From Argyresthia goedartella (lineage: Eukaryota; Arthropoda; Insecta; Lepidoptera; Argyresthiidae): DNA of 64,000 nucleotides. Positions 10,589-24,700 of this stretch are shown here, piece by piece (position 1 is the stretch's first letter; each line of letters starts with the position of its first letter). The notes beneath the pieces are model-generated. The model was not told the DNA's origin and ran no database searches. It saw only the letters and a list, made by a program, of their open reading frames with translations. The stretch covers positions 19,276,552-19,340,551 of the forward strand of contig OX463832.1 in the NCBI GenBank assembly GCA_949825045.1, in the 5' to 3' direction. The position numbers and the translations under genes are program-made.

Positions 10589-11140
10589 CGGTGTATTATA
10601 GATGATGTACCAAAGCATATATATTATTGTAAAACTATACGCAGCAACGTAATAAAATTATTTTAAAATGTAATAAATTAGTTTCATTCTTGATAAAAAG
10701 ACTACCTAACTAAACGTAAGTAGTTAGATAGGGCGTTATAACGGTAATGGAAATCATCGTGAGGAAATCCTCTAATCTCCATAGCTGTGGCTATGAGCTA
10801 GCCCCCTGTTACGCAAAATGGGGGCGTCCATTAATAACGTGAATTGCTTAGGGTCTCGGCAAATCTCACGTAATATGTATAAGATTAGTCGGTTTCGAGT
10901 GACAGGCAGTGGAATTGTGTGCCACAAAACACAGTTAAACTTTGTACGAACAGTTAATTCATCAGAATAAATGTCTATAACAGTAAATGTCACTTGGTTA
11001 ATTAAATACTTATAAAATACACGAAAATAGGGACAAAATATAATCGCCATTACGAGAGGCTTACAGGAAGTGAGATTGGCCATAGACGACACACATCATA
11101 GTTTAAAAAAAAAAAAAGGCATAGATACATGCGTTCTATT
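10589..11140. other. Repeat-derived DNA downstream of copia element 1
   Basis: About 10735-10830 (AACGGTAATGG, then AAATCATCGTGAGGAAAT) matches 30310-30420 and resembles a widespread lepidopteran 3' repeat. A 26-bp word (GTCTCGGCAAATCTCACGTA plus ATATGT) near 10853 recurs near 14828 on the other side of copia element 1. The minus-strand ORF 10772-11092 has no recognised domain. Confidence 0.4.
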
Positions 11141-11271
11141 CAATACTTCCCCTTATGTCTTCAATATTTGGTCCAATATGTATAACACATACATATAAAT
11201 GTCAAACATTACATGAGAAATATGATAAACAAGTTACATAAAGTAACGTATCAATCTCGAGCTTGGTAGAG

Positions 11272-13203
11272 TTACAGTGTCTCGCGTATACACATACTAT
11301 TAATGAAGTCAGAGTGCTTTTGCCGACATAATGGCTTTGTCAATACATCTGCAATCATCTTTTCAGTACAGAGATAATTAACTGAAATAGAATTATTATT
11401 AACAAGTTCTTTTACAAAATGATATCTTATATCTATGTGCTTTGTTCTCTTATGACATAATTCTTTACATTGTAAAGGTCTTTGTGCACTCTGGTTGTCA
11501 TTATAAACTGTACATGAAATATCCTTAATCATAATTTCTGAAAGCAAATTTTTGATAAAACATATATCTTTACATACGTCACTTATTGCTAGATATTCCG
11601 CTTCTGTACTAGACAATGCAAGACATCGTTGTTTACGAGATTCCCAGTTTATGGTGTTACTACCTAGCTTTATGACAAACCCCGTGTATGATTTTCGGTC
11701 TGTTTTGTCATTGCCCCAGTCAGCATCGGTATATGCATTTAAAGACCAATCAACACTCTTTATAAAATATAAACAGTAATTAATTGTACCGGCTAAGTAC
11801 CTAAGAATTCTTTTAGCTGCAATCCAATGAGACATGTTAAAGCTGTTATTGAACTGGCTTAATTGGCTACATGCATAAGAAATATCCGGTCTAGTACATA
11901 CAGACAAATACATAAGACTACCCATAAGTTGTCTGTAGTCACAATTTTCATCTAGAATAAGAGAATTAGGTTCTTTACAATAAGATAAATTAAAATTTAT
12001 AGCCATAGGTGTGCTTGCAGATTTACAGTTTTCCATATTAAATCGTTTTAACAATTTTCTTATATACACTGTCTGATCTAAACACAATATGTTTTTAGAT
12101 TTATCTCTAGTCACTCTCATACCAAGAAAATTCTTTAATGGACCTACATTCTTAATATTGAATTCCTTATTTAAAACATTCAATAATTCATTCTTAATGA
12201 TGCTATTTTTAGAATAAAATACATAAAAGTCGTCAACATACCGTGAGATGATTACATAATCATTTTGAACTCTTTTAGTATATACACATGGTTCACAACG
12301 AGACTGTTTGAAACCATTGTCAACTAGAACAGAATTTACTTTTTCATTCCACATTTTACTCGCCTGTCTCAAACCATGTATCCTTTTCTGCAATAGACAA
12401 ACTTTATTTACATCATTATTTCAAAAACCTTCTGGTTGTTCCATGTGTATGATCTCATTTAAGTTTCCGTTCAAAAATGCAGTTTCTACATCAATATGAT
12501 CAATTTCTAAGTCCATATCATTAGCCAAAGAAAATAAGATTCGCATTGACGAATGGCGAACTACAGGAGAAAAAGTTTCGTTGTAATCTATTCCCTGTTT
12601 TTGGGTGAAACCCTTTGCAACTAGTCGTGCTTTAAATTTATCGAATTTCCCATCAGCATCATGCTTAACTTTGAAAACCCATTTACATTTTATAACATTT
12701 TTATTAGCAGGTCTATCGACTAACCTCCAAACTTTATTCTGGAGTAAGGAAGCATGCTCACTCTGCATGGCGGCGAGCCATTCCTCACGCAACTCTGAGG
12801 CCATTGCCTCATCGTACGACGCCGGTACCTCAATCAAGGCATGCTGTGTTAGCATAGAATAATCATAATCTCCATGCCTTTTTGGAGCTCTTACAGTACG
12901 AGCAGGACGTCCTGACGGTCTCATGGTGACAGCTTCCCTATCAGAAGGTATTTCACTCGAAACCTGGCCAGATGACACCGTCTCGCTGCAGTTAACGGCG
13001 GCAGACTCGTCAGCAGACTGTGAGCCATTCTCACTTCCAGTACAATATTCCTCATCTTCATTTAGATCTGGAATTTCAGATAAATTTCGATTAGATTCAC
13101 TACTAATAGTATTATCATCATTGCAATTATTGATTAAAATGTCAAATGTATTTTTTTTTTTATTAGTTATTAGATATTTTAAAATTATAAAATTTATTTT
13201 CAA
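11272..13203 (-). pseudogene. copia 1: reverse transcriptase-RNase H, one in-frame stop
   Basis: The N-terminal part (13203-12421) contains CKWVFKVKHDADG, KARLVAKGFTQ and DVETAFLNGNL, the copia RT entry motifs. After a TGA at 12421-12423 the same frame continues to 11272 with KRIHGLRQASKMW, the catalytic SRYVDDFYVF, YTDADWGND of RNase H, ALSSTEAEYLA and KHIDIRYHFV. Only the TGA interrupts 644 codons. Catalytic residues are present. The element would reverse-transcribe its RNA in a particle if it were intact. Confidence 0.85.
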
Positions 13204-13983
13204 TAAATGCTACTGTACGAGATAATATCACAGAAGTAGGATTACATGGTGCAGACAACCTGTACCCCTTGGTAGTGTGGCTATAACCTACAAAAATACC
13301 CATTTTTGCTTTCACATCCAATTTTTTACGTTTCTCAGATGGGTTCAAATAATAAGCAACACAGCCAAAAACTCTAAGATGGCTTAAATCCACTTTGGAT
13401 CCAGTCCACAGTTCCTCCGGCATTCGTCCTGCTAAAATTTTAGAAGGGGATCTATTTTTCAAGTATATTGCAGTCATAACTGCCTCTCCCCAATAACGAA
13501 TGCAGACACCTGATTCAATGAGCATACATCTTACTTTGTCCATTAATGTGCGATTTAATCGCTCACTAACCCCATTCTGTTGTGGGCAGTAAGGGACAGT
13601 GCTCTGATGCACAATGCCTTCCTTATCTAAATATTCAGAGAACCGCTTATTAAAATATTCACCACCATTGTCGGATCGTAAAACTTTAATTGAAAACCCT
13701 GTTTGTTTTTCTACTAGTGCTTTAAAGTTAATAAAATGGTGCATTACCTCGGATTTCTCCTTCATCAAATATCCGAAGGTCTTCCTGCTGTGAATGTCAC
13801 AAGATATCTCGCCCCTCCCCAGTTGGGCTCCTGCATTGGTCCACAGACGTCGGAGTGGATCAACTGCAGTGGTTTATCAGCGCGCTTTCCTTGTCTCACG
13901 GGATAAGATGCGGCCGACATCTTCCCCTCAAGACATGGAGCGCAGTCTTTCAATTCTCCATCCTGAAATACCACATGCACCAT
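13163..13983 (-). pseudogene. copia 1: integrase, two frames
   Basis: The first part (13983-13765) has a gag-pre-integrase CLEGK motif and IHSDVCGPM with the first catalytic Asp. The second (13768-13163) has LRSDNGGEYF with the second Asp and GVSERLNRTL with the catalytic Glu, so the DDE triad is intact. At the junction near 13775 a short deletion removes the usual TFVDDYSR-type residues and shifts the frame. Another frame change lies in a 12-base A run (minus strand) near 13150, before reverse transcriptase. Confidence 0.8.
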
Positions 13984-14032
13984 TCCGCAAACACTTTATA
14001 CCTTTTATGTTTAGATGACCTAGACGTCTATG

Positions 14033-14647
14033 TCATAGCTCTGCAGCTGCTACTGTGGCTCTCGATGATTCCTGGCTAGCTTCCAGAAGCAAGGAAAGCT
14101 CCTTTGGCGATGGCTTGTTAGTATTTTCACACACACGCACATTCAGTTTGTACAATCCATTCACACATGCAGCACATGCAATTGGGTTGCAATTGGTTTG
14201 ACCCTTATAAAAGATAGAACAGCCCCTCTGGTCAAAAATAACTGAATAACCACTTTCAGTCAATTTTGAAACTGAAATCAAATTACATGATAGCCGCGGT
14301 ACATACAATACATTGGATAAAGATAATGGACTCACCTGAAAGGATATTGACCCTATTTCTTTACATTGTAATTTGTCGTTATTGGCTACAGTAACAATTG
14401 ACTCAAATTTCTTCACATTTCCCAGTAGGCTTCCATCGTTAACCATATGGCTGGTGGATCCGCTATCAATGTAAAAATCCTGTGTATTTGATTGAGTCAA
14501 GAATGCAGACACCCGCCTGAATTTGGTACTACAGAACAAGTTAAACAATTGCAGAGCCACAATGCCGGTCAAACATGCGGTTCCTGAACACATCAAATAG
14601 AGCTTATGATATGTGTGTAGATAAACTAGTCTATGTAACCTGTACAT
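14033..14647 (-). pseudogene. copia 1: gag-protease fragment
   Basis: The fragment of 204 codons carries the aspartic protease signature YIDSGSTSHMVND and, 70 residues later, the LYVPRLSCNLISVSKL motif that marks the protease to gag-pre-integrase transition in copia elements. In an active element this enzyme cleaves the polyprotein inside the particle. No CCHC knuckle is present, so gag upstream is lost. A frame change separates it from the next fragment. It is dead as a stand-alone gene. Confidence 0.75.
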
Positions 14648-14648
14648 A

Positions 14649-14743
14649 ATTAGGCATTAAAACTCTCGAGTGATATTATTATGAAACTTGCCTTCGGCTC
14701 GTTTCATAAACCCACTCTCGAGTTTTAATGCCCTCCATTATGC
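14649..14743. repeat. Hairpin repeat with GCCTTCGGC core, copy 2
   Basis: The outer arms GGCATTAAAACTCTCGAG and CTCTCGAGTTTTAATGCC and the inner arms ATGAAAC and GTTTCAT enclose TTGCCTTCGGCTC. It forms a nearly complete stem of about 95 nt. It cuts the 5' part of copia element 1. The same design lies at 7463-7541. Confidence 0.75.
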
Positions 14744-14759
14744 AGCAGTCACATAAACT

Positions 14760-15093
14760 ACTATGAATACAAATAATGTATTCCTGTATATTCTGCATGT
14801 TAGTACGTAAGTTTCCAACAATAGTCTCGGCAAATCTCACGTAATATGTTCCTCTCAAAAACATTAAAATGGTCATGGGTCAGAAAATCGCGCAATTATT
14901 GGACGCCCTCCGATAATAGGTATTAAACCCATTTATAAGTTAAATCACACTTCTCGCCATCTAAATCCCGTATTAATTATATCATAACATTTTTTTTACC
15001 GTCCTATAATCATAACGACAATTTAAAGGCTTTTAATACAAACAATGTATTCCTGTATAATCAGCATGTTAGTACGTAAGTTTCCAACAATAA
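14760..15093. repeat. Direct repeat flanking about 210 bp
   Basis: AATGTATTCCTGTATA, then TGCATGTTAGTACGTAAGTT and TCCAACAATA occur at about 14770-14822 and, with a few changes, at about 15042-15093. On the minus strand each copy starts TGTTGGAAACTTACG, which has the look of an LTR terminus. They may be partial LTRs of a copia-like element. No coding remains between them. Confidence 0.45.
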
Positions 15094-15133
15094 CAAATTG
15101 TATCTAAGTGACTGAGTAACCTCAATCCATCAT

Positions 15134-15136
<3 letters not shown>

Positions 15137-15195
<59 letters not shown>
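15137..15195. repeat. (TA)n microsatellite
   Basis: About 58 nt of uninterrupted TA dinucleotides. Confidence 0.95.
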
Positions 15196-15201
<6 letters not shown>

Positions 15202-15545
15202 ACATTTGAAATAGTATTTTATATAGGCACTCTAAGAGAAGAGTCCATCTATTGCACTTTTGGCTGAGATATAACAAGAAATAAAATTAATTATACGTAC
15301 ATAATGATTATTTTTAGGTAAATTAAGTTTTGAACTCCCCCTGGCGGAGTCCGACATCTTCCGCAATTGACAGCCACGCACGCTTTTACCGACGCGACGG
15401 CATGACGCTCACATTTACCGACGCCACGGCACGACGCATGCATTCGCCGACATGGCATGAAGTGCTAAAGAGTTTACTTCATCTCAGTGAAGTGCCATCT
15501 GTTGACATGTGACAGAACCAGAACAAACAAATATAAATATCCAAG

Positions 15546-15795
15546 ATAAAATAATACCTTGGACACCATTAACACACATTGATCTAGCCCCAAACTAGGA
15601 TTACCTGTATCTTGGGTACTAGACAACTATACACATACTTATATAGATAAATATTATACTTAGATAGATAAACAACCATGACTAAGGTACAAACATCCGT
15701 TCTCATCAAACTAATATTTGCCCCCACCGGGACTCGAACCCGGGACCCTTGGCTTCGTAGGCAGCGTCACTGCCGACTCGGCCATGCGGGTCGTC
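15546..15795 (-). mobile_element. tRNA-derived SINE with perfect 11-bp TSD
   Basis: On the minus strand the head starts GACGACCCGCATGGCCGAGTC, with an A box (TGGCCGAGTCGG) and a B box (GGTTCGAGTCC near 15733). The body includes GTACCCAAGATACAGGTAATC and TTTGGGGCTAGATCAATG. AAATATCCAAG occurs exactly at 15535-15545 and 15796-15806. The perfect TSD and intact boxes make it a fairly recent copy. The body is related to, but distinct from, the SINE at 4325-4576. Confidence 0.9.
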
Positions 15796-18700
15796 AAATA
15801 TCCAAGGACCGGGTATTATTGATCTGATATTGGTACACCGGTGCAGTGGCCCATTTCGAAGGGAAAGTCGGTAATTTCAGGGCGAGTATTGAGTTTATAA
15901 TAATACGAGTCAGGCAATTACGCCGAGGCTTGTATGGTGCTTTTCTCAAAAAATGCAAGGCAATAAATGAAAATTGTATAAAAATACCTTCGATGGCCCA
16001 GTCTCTTTTATTGCGGCGTACCACTGGCCTTTCTGGCACACAGAGATGTCCCAGTGTCTACGCCAGTTCGTAGTTGCCTGTTTCTCCAAGTAAAAAAGTG
16101 CATCCGAAAACGGTAGAGATATTTGAAAAACGGTCGGTGAGAATAGCCCCTCTGCCATTGTAACAGTGAGAGCTGAGTCAATGTGTTTATGCTTCTTGCC
16201 AGAAAATCCGCATGTTCTTTACCGGTAATTTCATATCGGGTTTGGTGGAAGAAATCTCTTGTTATAGATAAGCTTGCCTTTGTAAACGTCTTTTACTATA
16301 AACTTGTAATGTGAATTTTCATGTGCAATAAAAATATACGAACTGGCATCTGTTAGTTTGCCTGGGAAAATAATAAATTGGGTTATTAATTTCTTGCATG
16401 GTGGACAAGTTTATACAAAACATCAAAATATGATATTTAGTCAAAGACTAACAATCATTTAAGGGCACCTGTCAGGGAAGTATATTAAGCCCTCTGATAT
16501 ACATCGTAAACAAACATAAATTAAATTTAGTTTCGGTTTCTGATGTATCAAATTTGCAATTTGCCGATGACTTAGCAGTGTATTACAGCAGCAGACTCTA
16601 ATAAACGTGTAAATACGCTTATCTGTGCCTTGTCAAAACTACACTCATATTTTAGCTACATTAACCTTAATACACAAATAAAAGTAAAAAAAATATTCCT
16701 CAGATTTCACAAATTTGTTATGATAACATTCGCATTCCAGTTTCTGCAGATGCTAAGTCTTCAGGTGTTGTTTTTACTAGCAAATTGTCATGGAACAAAT
16801 ATGTCGATGTCATAATTTGTAAAGCTAATAAAGCATTTAACATATTAAAGTCTTTGTAAATGTAAATCATAGTGGGGAGCAGATCCCAATATTTTGCTAA
16901 CAATATACATACATCTTTAGTACGCAGTCATTTTGAATATGGTTTTGTTTATTTTTCCTCCAACAATTAGCTTCTTGATAAGCTTGATAAAATCCAGAAT
17001 AAGAAACTGACGTCTTATTACTGGAGCATTCAAAACAAGTCCCATAAATTCAATGCAGATTGAATGTAACCTTAGATTTAAGATTTTCTTTAAGATCTTT
17101 TAGACTTTAGATTTAAGTTCCTCAAATTTAAATTTCTGCCCAAATTGATGTCTCTAAATAGCCATCCTTTGATTTCCATAATATATCATTTGGAATATTC
17201 TCAGCGTCCCGGGTCCATATAATTGCTACAGAACTTATCTGAAATATCAAATTTTCTCGTGAGATACAATATTAACAAGACTGCCAACTGGCCATGTTAT
17301 CAAGGATCTTATCTTGGTAAATACCTAAAGATGGAAGTATCATAGAAAAGGCACTGAAAAACAAACAAGAGTTTTATGAGCTACTATCAAAATATCAAGA
17401 CCTCAGATGTGTCTACACTGATAGAGCTAAAAATAATGTCAATGTCTCTGAAGCAATTTACGACTCCCATTTGAAGATTGGCCACGCAATGAGGTTAGAA
17501 GAGAATGCCAGCATTTTCACTGAAAAAGCTCTAGCTATCCTTTCAGCTCTGCAGCATATTCAGACCAAAAGTACAGAGTCCGAAAAGTGGACTGTAGCCT
17601 CAGATAGCATGAGTGTACTTACGGCCTTGGATCACAACAGATTTGACACTAACACAAATTATTTGGTTTACGGAATTTAGGAACTTTGAAAGACTAAGCA
17701 CTGAGGGTTTTAATTTGGGTCCCAGCTCATAAAGGCATTACCGGTAATGAAAATGCGGATATTCTAGCAAGAAGCGTAAACACAATTGACTCAGCTTTCA
17801 CTGTCACAACGGCAGAGGGGCTATTCTCACCGACCGTTTTTCAAATATCTCTACCTTTTTCGGATGCATTTTTAACTTGAAGAAACAGGCAACTACTGGC
17901 GCAGACACTGGGGCATCTCTGTGGACCAGAAAGACCAATGGTACGCCGCAATAAAAGAAACTGGGCCATCTAAGCTACCTTGGTTCTGCAAAGGAAAGAA
18001 CTTTGAAAGCAGAAGATTTTACACGACTATTTGCAGACTTCGCCTTGTATTGTTTTGGAATTTTGCCTTCTTTGAAAAAGTCACAGCGACCTTTCTCGTC
18101 AGAGCCTTCCTTTAGGTTTTTTTGCATAAAAGAAAAAAAAATGCGGTTTTTCAGCAATAACTCAACCCCCGTACATTTCAGAGTGCTGCGAATCTGGAAA
18201 AATAATGCCTAAGGGGACCCAAACAATATATCAAAAAAGTAAGTTTACCGCAATTATTGCAATTTCAGAAATTTTATGTGTACGATATGACTAGCCTATT
18301 GGGCATTGTCGAAATAACTGTGGAACGCACTTCCTTGCAAGATAAGAGAAAGTCCCACTCTTTTCTCTTTAAAACACCGGGTAAAAGAGCACTTCCTCTC
18401 TCTTTCATGATAGTAGTTATAGTATTTATAATATTACTATATGTACAGTTTTATATATATAAATATTGGTACTTATTTAGTAATTTGGTATATGGGTATT
18501 TTATTTTATATGTTTTATAGACATTTAATTTATTTATTTATTATTTATTGTAGATTGTAGTGTTATGCTACTTACGTGCTATTTTCCGGATGTGCAGCTG
18601 GATACTTGGTGAGCTGTACAGTCTGATATTTGGTATCACCTTTATTTCCATAGGACCCTGTAACGTTTTAAACCATAAGAACACATTAACAAATCATTTT

Positions 18701-21700
18701 CGCTTTGTATTTTCACACTATCAGCTCTTCTAAATCGATAGCGAAGGGGTTTACCTTTGGTGACCTTGTATTTGGCTTTCTCCGAAACTCTGCAATCTCG
18801 GGCTTCGTGCGCGCTGGTGCGCTACCTTTTTATATTCGTTGTTACTTTATTTACTTCATGGTTTTTTTGTTGTTTTCCGTATTACGAGCCTGAAACTAAA
18901 CTTTGACATTTGTTGACGTCCTTGTTTATCTGGTTGTCATGGCAATGTCCATTCAAACTCGTTAGCGGTCTGATATGTTTGCTTCAATACTTTTACAAAA
19001 ATACTTTTTCTCTCTTGGCCACTCACAAAAATTACGTTTAATTTATATAATTTTTAGAACTCTCCAAAAAGGGTATAAAAGCGGAACATTTCTGAAATTC
19101 TGGAGTCTCACGTCAGCTTCTGAACTGGAAGTACCACCTAAGGCCTTATCCCGGGGTCGCACTACCCCGGGATCCTGCAAGCCGTTACTTCAAACACGAT
19201 CCTGCGAGCCGTTCCTTCATACACGATCCTGCAAGCCGGTCCTACAAACACGATCCTGCGAGCCGTTCATACAAACACGATCCTGCGAGCCGTTCCTACA
19301 AACGGGATCCTGCGAGCCGCTCCTACAACGTGATCCTGCGAGCCGATCCTACAACGGGATCCTGCGAGCCGTAACTACAAGTACGCCCGCTACCTACATC
19401 GACGATTTCAACAACATCTACAACAACAAATACACCTGCATCCTGGTCATTAACCCCATCGGTCTCCTACTCTCCGTGTCCTCCGCTTCCCTTTTTTTTA
19501 CTTAACCTGTGTTTTATAAAAAACCTGTTCTCATCTCATTCATTCTCATCTTCGTATCATTTTTTTATATAGACTTCACTGTAAATAACTAATAAACTGT
19601 TACTACTAAATTTTATCCTGGTTGTTTTCTGTTAGGTTCTGGTTAGGTTAATATCGTTACACGACAAGATACGTTATTAAATATTGTGCACTGCCTACCC
19701 TTTCATGGTAAATTTTCCTATCATTCCTTGGTTTGCTGGAAGAATTATGAAATAATGCTCATCTTCACTGAATGAAAATGGTGTCATCTCCATTGTGCCC
19801 GCATTGTGAACACTCGACCATATTATTTTTAATTGTCGGTCCTTCGGCATTCAGCGCCTTGTGCTAATGGACAGACTGATAGAGATTTATGAACACAATC
19901 GCATCCCGTCCGACACTCACGGATTACTTGATAATTCAGAAACATATCAGCCGTTGTACCAATACTTAGTACACACAGTCCCAGAAATTTAGACGAATCT
20001 CGGATATGACTATAACCTGAATAAGACAACTACCGGCTATGACGAACTTAACCAAAACTTGAAGCATTACAAAGACTTGGCTTCGGCCTTACTGAAAACG
20101 TTTACCCTAAAGAAGTCTCAAAAATAACTGCCTTCTGGCTTTCTACACATGTAAGTGAAGAAAGATTACATAATGACAAAGAAAGATTATTAGTACTTGG
20201 AGGAACCAATGACGCAAACCCGTATAGATTCCAGTTCGGCCTACAATGCTGGCTTAATGCAGCACAAAATACGAACGTGTTGGCCTGTGAGATACCATAT
20301 AACTACAATCTCAACATCAAAAAGCTACGAATTAAGGTTCATCTGTGGACAACATGAGAATATCTCATACATTGACATGGATTACGCAAACAGTTTTAGG
20401 ACAACACAATGGAATACCAATATAAAATTATGTAGATTAGTTTTAAGACATATATTAAGATAAGCAAACGTTTCTTGAATACCAAGAGAAAACTAAATTC
20501 TCAACAAATTCTGACAAAGCAACCCAAAAAGATTTCGAACACAAAAACACACAAGAAATAGATAATGACATATGTGATAAGATTGATAAGTCAAACATTA
20601 ATGATGAATGTCAGGATACAAGGGCTATAAATTATCTACAGAAGGATGAAAGAAATGGAGAGTTTTTTCGTGTTTAATAAAATAATTGTAATGCATCAAA
20701 ATATAAATGGCTTAATATCGAAATCTGACGAGTTGATGGTACATCTAGAAGAACTTAGTAGTGAAAATAAAAAAGTCGATGTAATATGTGTAACAGAACA
20801 CAATATGGTAGAGAATGACTCAAGTATACTCAATATAGCTAACTTTAAACTGGCGTCATGTTACCGCAGGAAAAACCGTAATGGTGGATCTTGCTTACTA
20901 ATAAAAAACAATCTTGAATTTAGGGAGATAAAGAGCATTCAAAAACACAGTATTCCAAATATTATTGAATGCTGCGGCGCAGAATTAATTGATCAAAAAG
21001 TCACCATACTATGTATCTATAGAGTACCAAAATATGATATCGAGTCATTTGATAATTTTTTTCGTATTCTCAATGATATTTTTCATGATTTTCTATATGA
21101 GAAAAACAGTAGGATAATAGTATGTGGAGATTTTAATGTTGACTTACTTAAAAAAAATAAAACCAGTATAAGATTTGAACAGTTAGCATTGAGGTTTAAC
21201 TTAAAAATAGAGATTAGACAGCCAACACGACCAGCTAGCCAAACTTGTCTCGACAACATACTCCACAACATTCGAGGATGCAACAGCGAGGTTATAGAAT
21301 TTTCTCTTTCGGATCACTCTGCTCAACTCCTACAATGCCCCGTAAACACAAGCTACAGAATAAAGTACTGGTATATTCAAAAGAGGGACTACTCTCAAGA
21401 AAACATGTTAAAATTTGCTGAGTATCTAAATTCACTAACCTTTAGTCAAGTTTACGAAGCAGAAGACCCGAAATATATAACTGAATTTTATGATATATTT
21501 ACTTTACTTTATAAATTATGTTTCCCTGTCATAAAAATGAAAGTCTCTATAATGTCGAAACAAAAATGGATTTCGAAAGGAATTAGAGTATGCTGCAAAC
21601 GCAAAAGAGAACTTCTTTGGAAGTATCGCAGAAACCGGTCAGATGATAACAAAAACAAATTTATTACATATTCAAAGAAAGTAAAAAACATAATAAAACT

Positions 21701-24700
21701 AACACAAAGATCGCAAAATAATTACAGAATTATCAATGCAGACAATAAATGTAAAGTAAGCTGGGATATAATAAAAAAGTCACAAACAAACAAACCTAAA
21801 GAATACATACATAAAATTTTGAGAGATGGTAAAAATATAACAGAACCAGTGGACATTGCAAACACATTCAATAATTTCTTTAAGGACATAACAAATAATA
21901 ATAATTTACATAATGACGATTACTCTAAATTGACATCTAGAAATTTAAATAACTATAATATAATAAATAATTGTAATTGTATATTCTTAAATGCTATTAC
22001 ATCCGCTGACATATCAAAAGTAATTAATTCATTAAAAAATACTAACAGTACAGGTTATGACGACATAAATACGAAGGTAGTTAAATATGTGGTGCTTGTA
22101 ATTTCTCCAATAATGTGCCACATCATAAATAAATGTATGGAACACGGTCATTTCCCAACTGAACTGAAAACTTCCTTAGTAAAACCGCTATTCAAAAAAG
22201 AAGATAAACTTAATATGTATAACTAAGACCAGTAGCATTAATACCTAAAAATGTGTGCCGCAAGGTAGCGTCATGGGACCCCTGCTATTTTTAGCATATA
22301 TCAATGACTTGCCTAAAGTAGTGTTACACCCCATGGTACTATTTGCAGACGACAGTACAGTCATTATCTCCTGTGACGACCCAAATAATCTTGTCAAGGA
22401 AATTAATGACACGATACATAATATAATACAATGGCTCAATAGCAACAATTTAATAATAAACATTAACAAAACAAAAATAATGACATTCCATAATAATATG
22501 ACATCAAACTTTCACATTAACTATTTAGGTAAAGACATTGAACAAACCCAGGTATCGAAGTTTTTGGGAATACAAATTGACAACAATATGAAATGGAAGA
22601 CTCAGATAGTAGAAACATGCAATAAACTTAATAAATACTCTTACGTGTTGCACAAACTTTCCAAAACTGTGTCAGAAGAAACTGTGTTATTAGCGTATAA
22701 CGGATATGTAGACTCTGTCTTGAGGTTTGGCTTAATATTCTGGGGAAATGGGGTAGGCAAAGAAAGTGTTCTTATTGCGCAAAAAAAATGCATAAGAGCT
22801 ATTTGTAGGATCCGACGCACTGACATTTGTAGGTCTCATTTCAAACGACTAAATATTTTAACTGTCCCTTCACTATACATCTATGAGGTGGTAATGTTGG
22901 TCAAAACCAATAAACATCTATTTATTAACTTTTCTAGTAAGCGTCACAAGACAAAGATTATCATGCCCAGTCACAAAACAGCATTATATAAAAATAACAT
23001 TCTCGGCATGGCACCCACAATTTTTAATCACATGCCTGATAGAATACGTAAGTTAGACAATATAATAGAATTTAAGAAAGAAATCCGCAAGTTGCTATTA
23101 AGCAAAATATATTACTCCATAAGAGAATATCTAGACGACACAACACTGTAATTTTAATATGTACCTACACATTTGAATATTTGTATGCCACTGCGCCAAA
23201 CATAGAGATACGTTCTGCTAAATATTTAAGATCATGATTTTACCTATGTTTACAAATAAAGACTTTTGACTTTTGACTTTGACTTTGAAAGAAACTCCAT
23301 CAGATTAAGTAAGGGAAAAATGTGGAAAAATAATGTTGTCCTGTTTAACTATTCATTGATGTGGGACCCCATTTCTGATCACCTTTCGCCACATTTCCGA
23401 GCAGTGGAGCATTAACTACATTTTCATCCCAAATCAATTAAATGATCACCAAATTTAAACCATATTTTTAAACGACTTCATAGAAGAGGAGGTTCCCATT
23501 TATTTGTAAGTTTGTTACGAGACTATTCCGTCAATTAAGATTTGATTTTGATGATTATTTTTTGATCGGTAGGTCATACTTCAGAGGTCATTACTAATAA
23601 ATTTTATTAAAATTTACTCAGCTCTGAAAAAAAAAAACAACAAAGTCAAAAAATATATACGCAGATGATGTTTTGGGAGACGGCATTCGCATCCTGACTG
23701 GGGAGGAAGAAATAATTGGTGTACTATTACTTATTACTCGCAACCAATACGGTTCTGTTACAAGGGAGCACTAAAGGTGAACATTTAATATATTTGGGAG
23801 TCAAAACATATATTAGTGAACAGTATATTTGTTATTATTTATTGTTATTTAGCTTTATGTTAATAAATTCTTGTTTCATAATAATATAATCACCATATCA
23901 TCATCATCATCATCATCATATCATAACATTTCATAATCAATAGTGACGTAACAATTACGTAAATAATTATGTAGCTTACACAGTTGTGTAGTTATTTATC
24001 TTGTTTTGAAAGACTCGAATGTGAAGAACTCGTGCAAATTAACTGGTATTTTTGAAACCCGACGAAAAAAGAGGCGTATTATAAGTTTGAAGCGTATCAT
24101 AAGTTTGAAGCGTATATCTGTCTGTGGCACCCTAGTGCTCAAATGGGTGGACGGATTTCAATGCGGTTTGTCAGTCTGTAAATGGTAGTAACCACAGGAG
24201 GGAATCCTGTGGTTCTTAGCTATAATTTATTAAATTGGTTCAGTGGTTTGAAAGTTATCAGCTTTTAGGTACCTATACATACCTACATAAAAGCTTCTTT
24301 TATCCTTCGTGGTTGAACATCTTAAAAAAACAGACACAGTATTTCTCGTCGCGCTCAGTTTTTCGCGGAATTCAGTAATTTTGTCAGGCATTATCAGAAT
24401 TTATTACTTATGTAGGTACTGTAAGGTTCGATATTTGTTTATGCGATTATATTGTATACGGGCCTCTTTAGAGTGGGTGCTCACTTTGACACTGTTACTT
24501 ATTTTGTAGTTTTAAAAAGAAAGAGGCTTGGATGTGAGAAGTCAAAGTGAGCACCCACTCTAAAGAGGGCCGTATACAATATAATCGCATAAACAAATAT
24601 CGAAATAACCGTTTTATTATAGTCGCGGTAGAGTATGCGTCGCGGTTTGCGATATGTAAGGCGTTACCTAGGGTTACATCGGAAGATGTAGTGCTGTTTT

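Larger units (their letters stand above)
11141..14640 (-). mobile_element. Ty1/copia retrotransposon 1, decayed
   Basis: Domains follow the copia order on the minus strand: protease and gag-pre-integrase (14647-14033), integrase (13983-13163), reverse transcriptase (13203-11700) and RNase H (about 11700-11272). The order integrase before reverse transcriptase defines Ty1/copia. A purine-rich GGGGAAG followed by TATTGAATAG near 11145 may be a mutated polypurine tract and LTR start. The gag N-terminus and both complete LTRs are missing or unrecognised. The upper end is cut by a hairpin repeat at 14649. Confidence 0.8.
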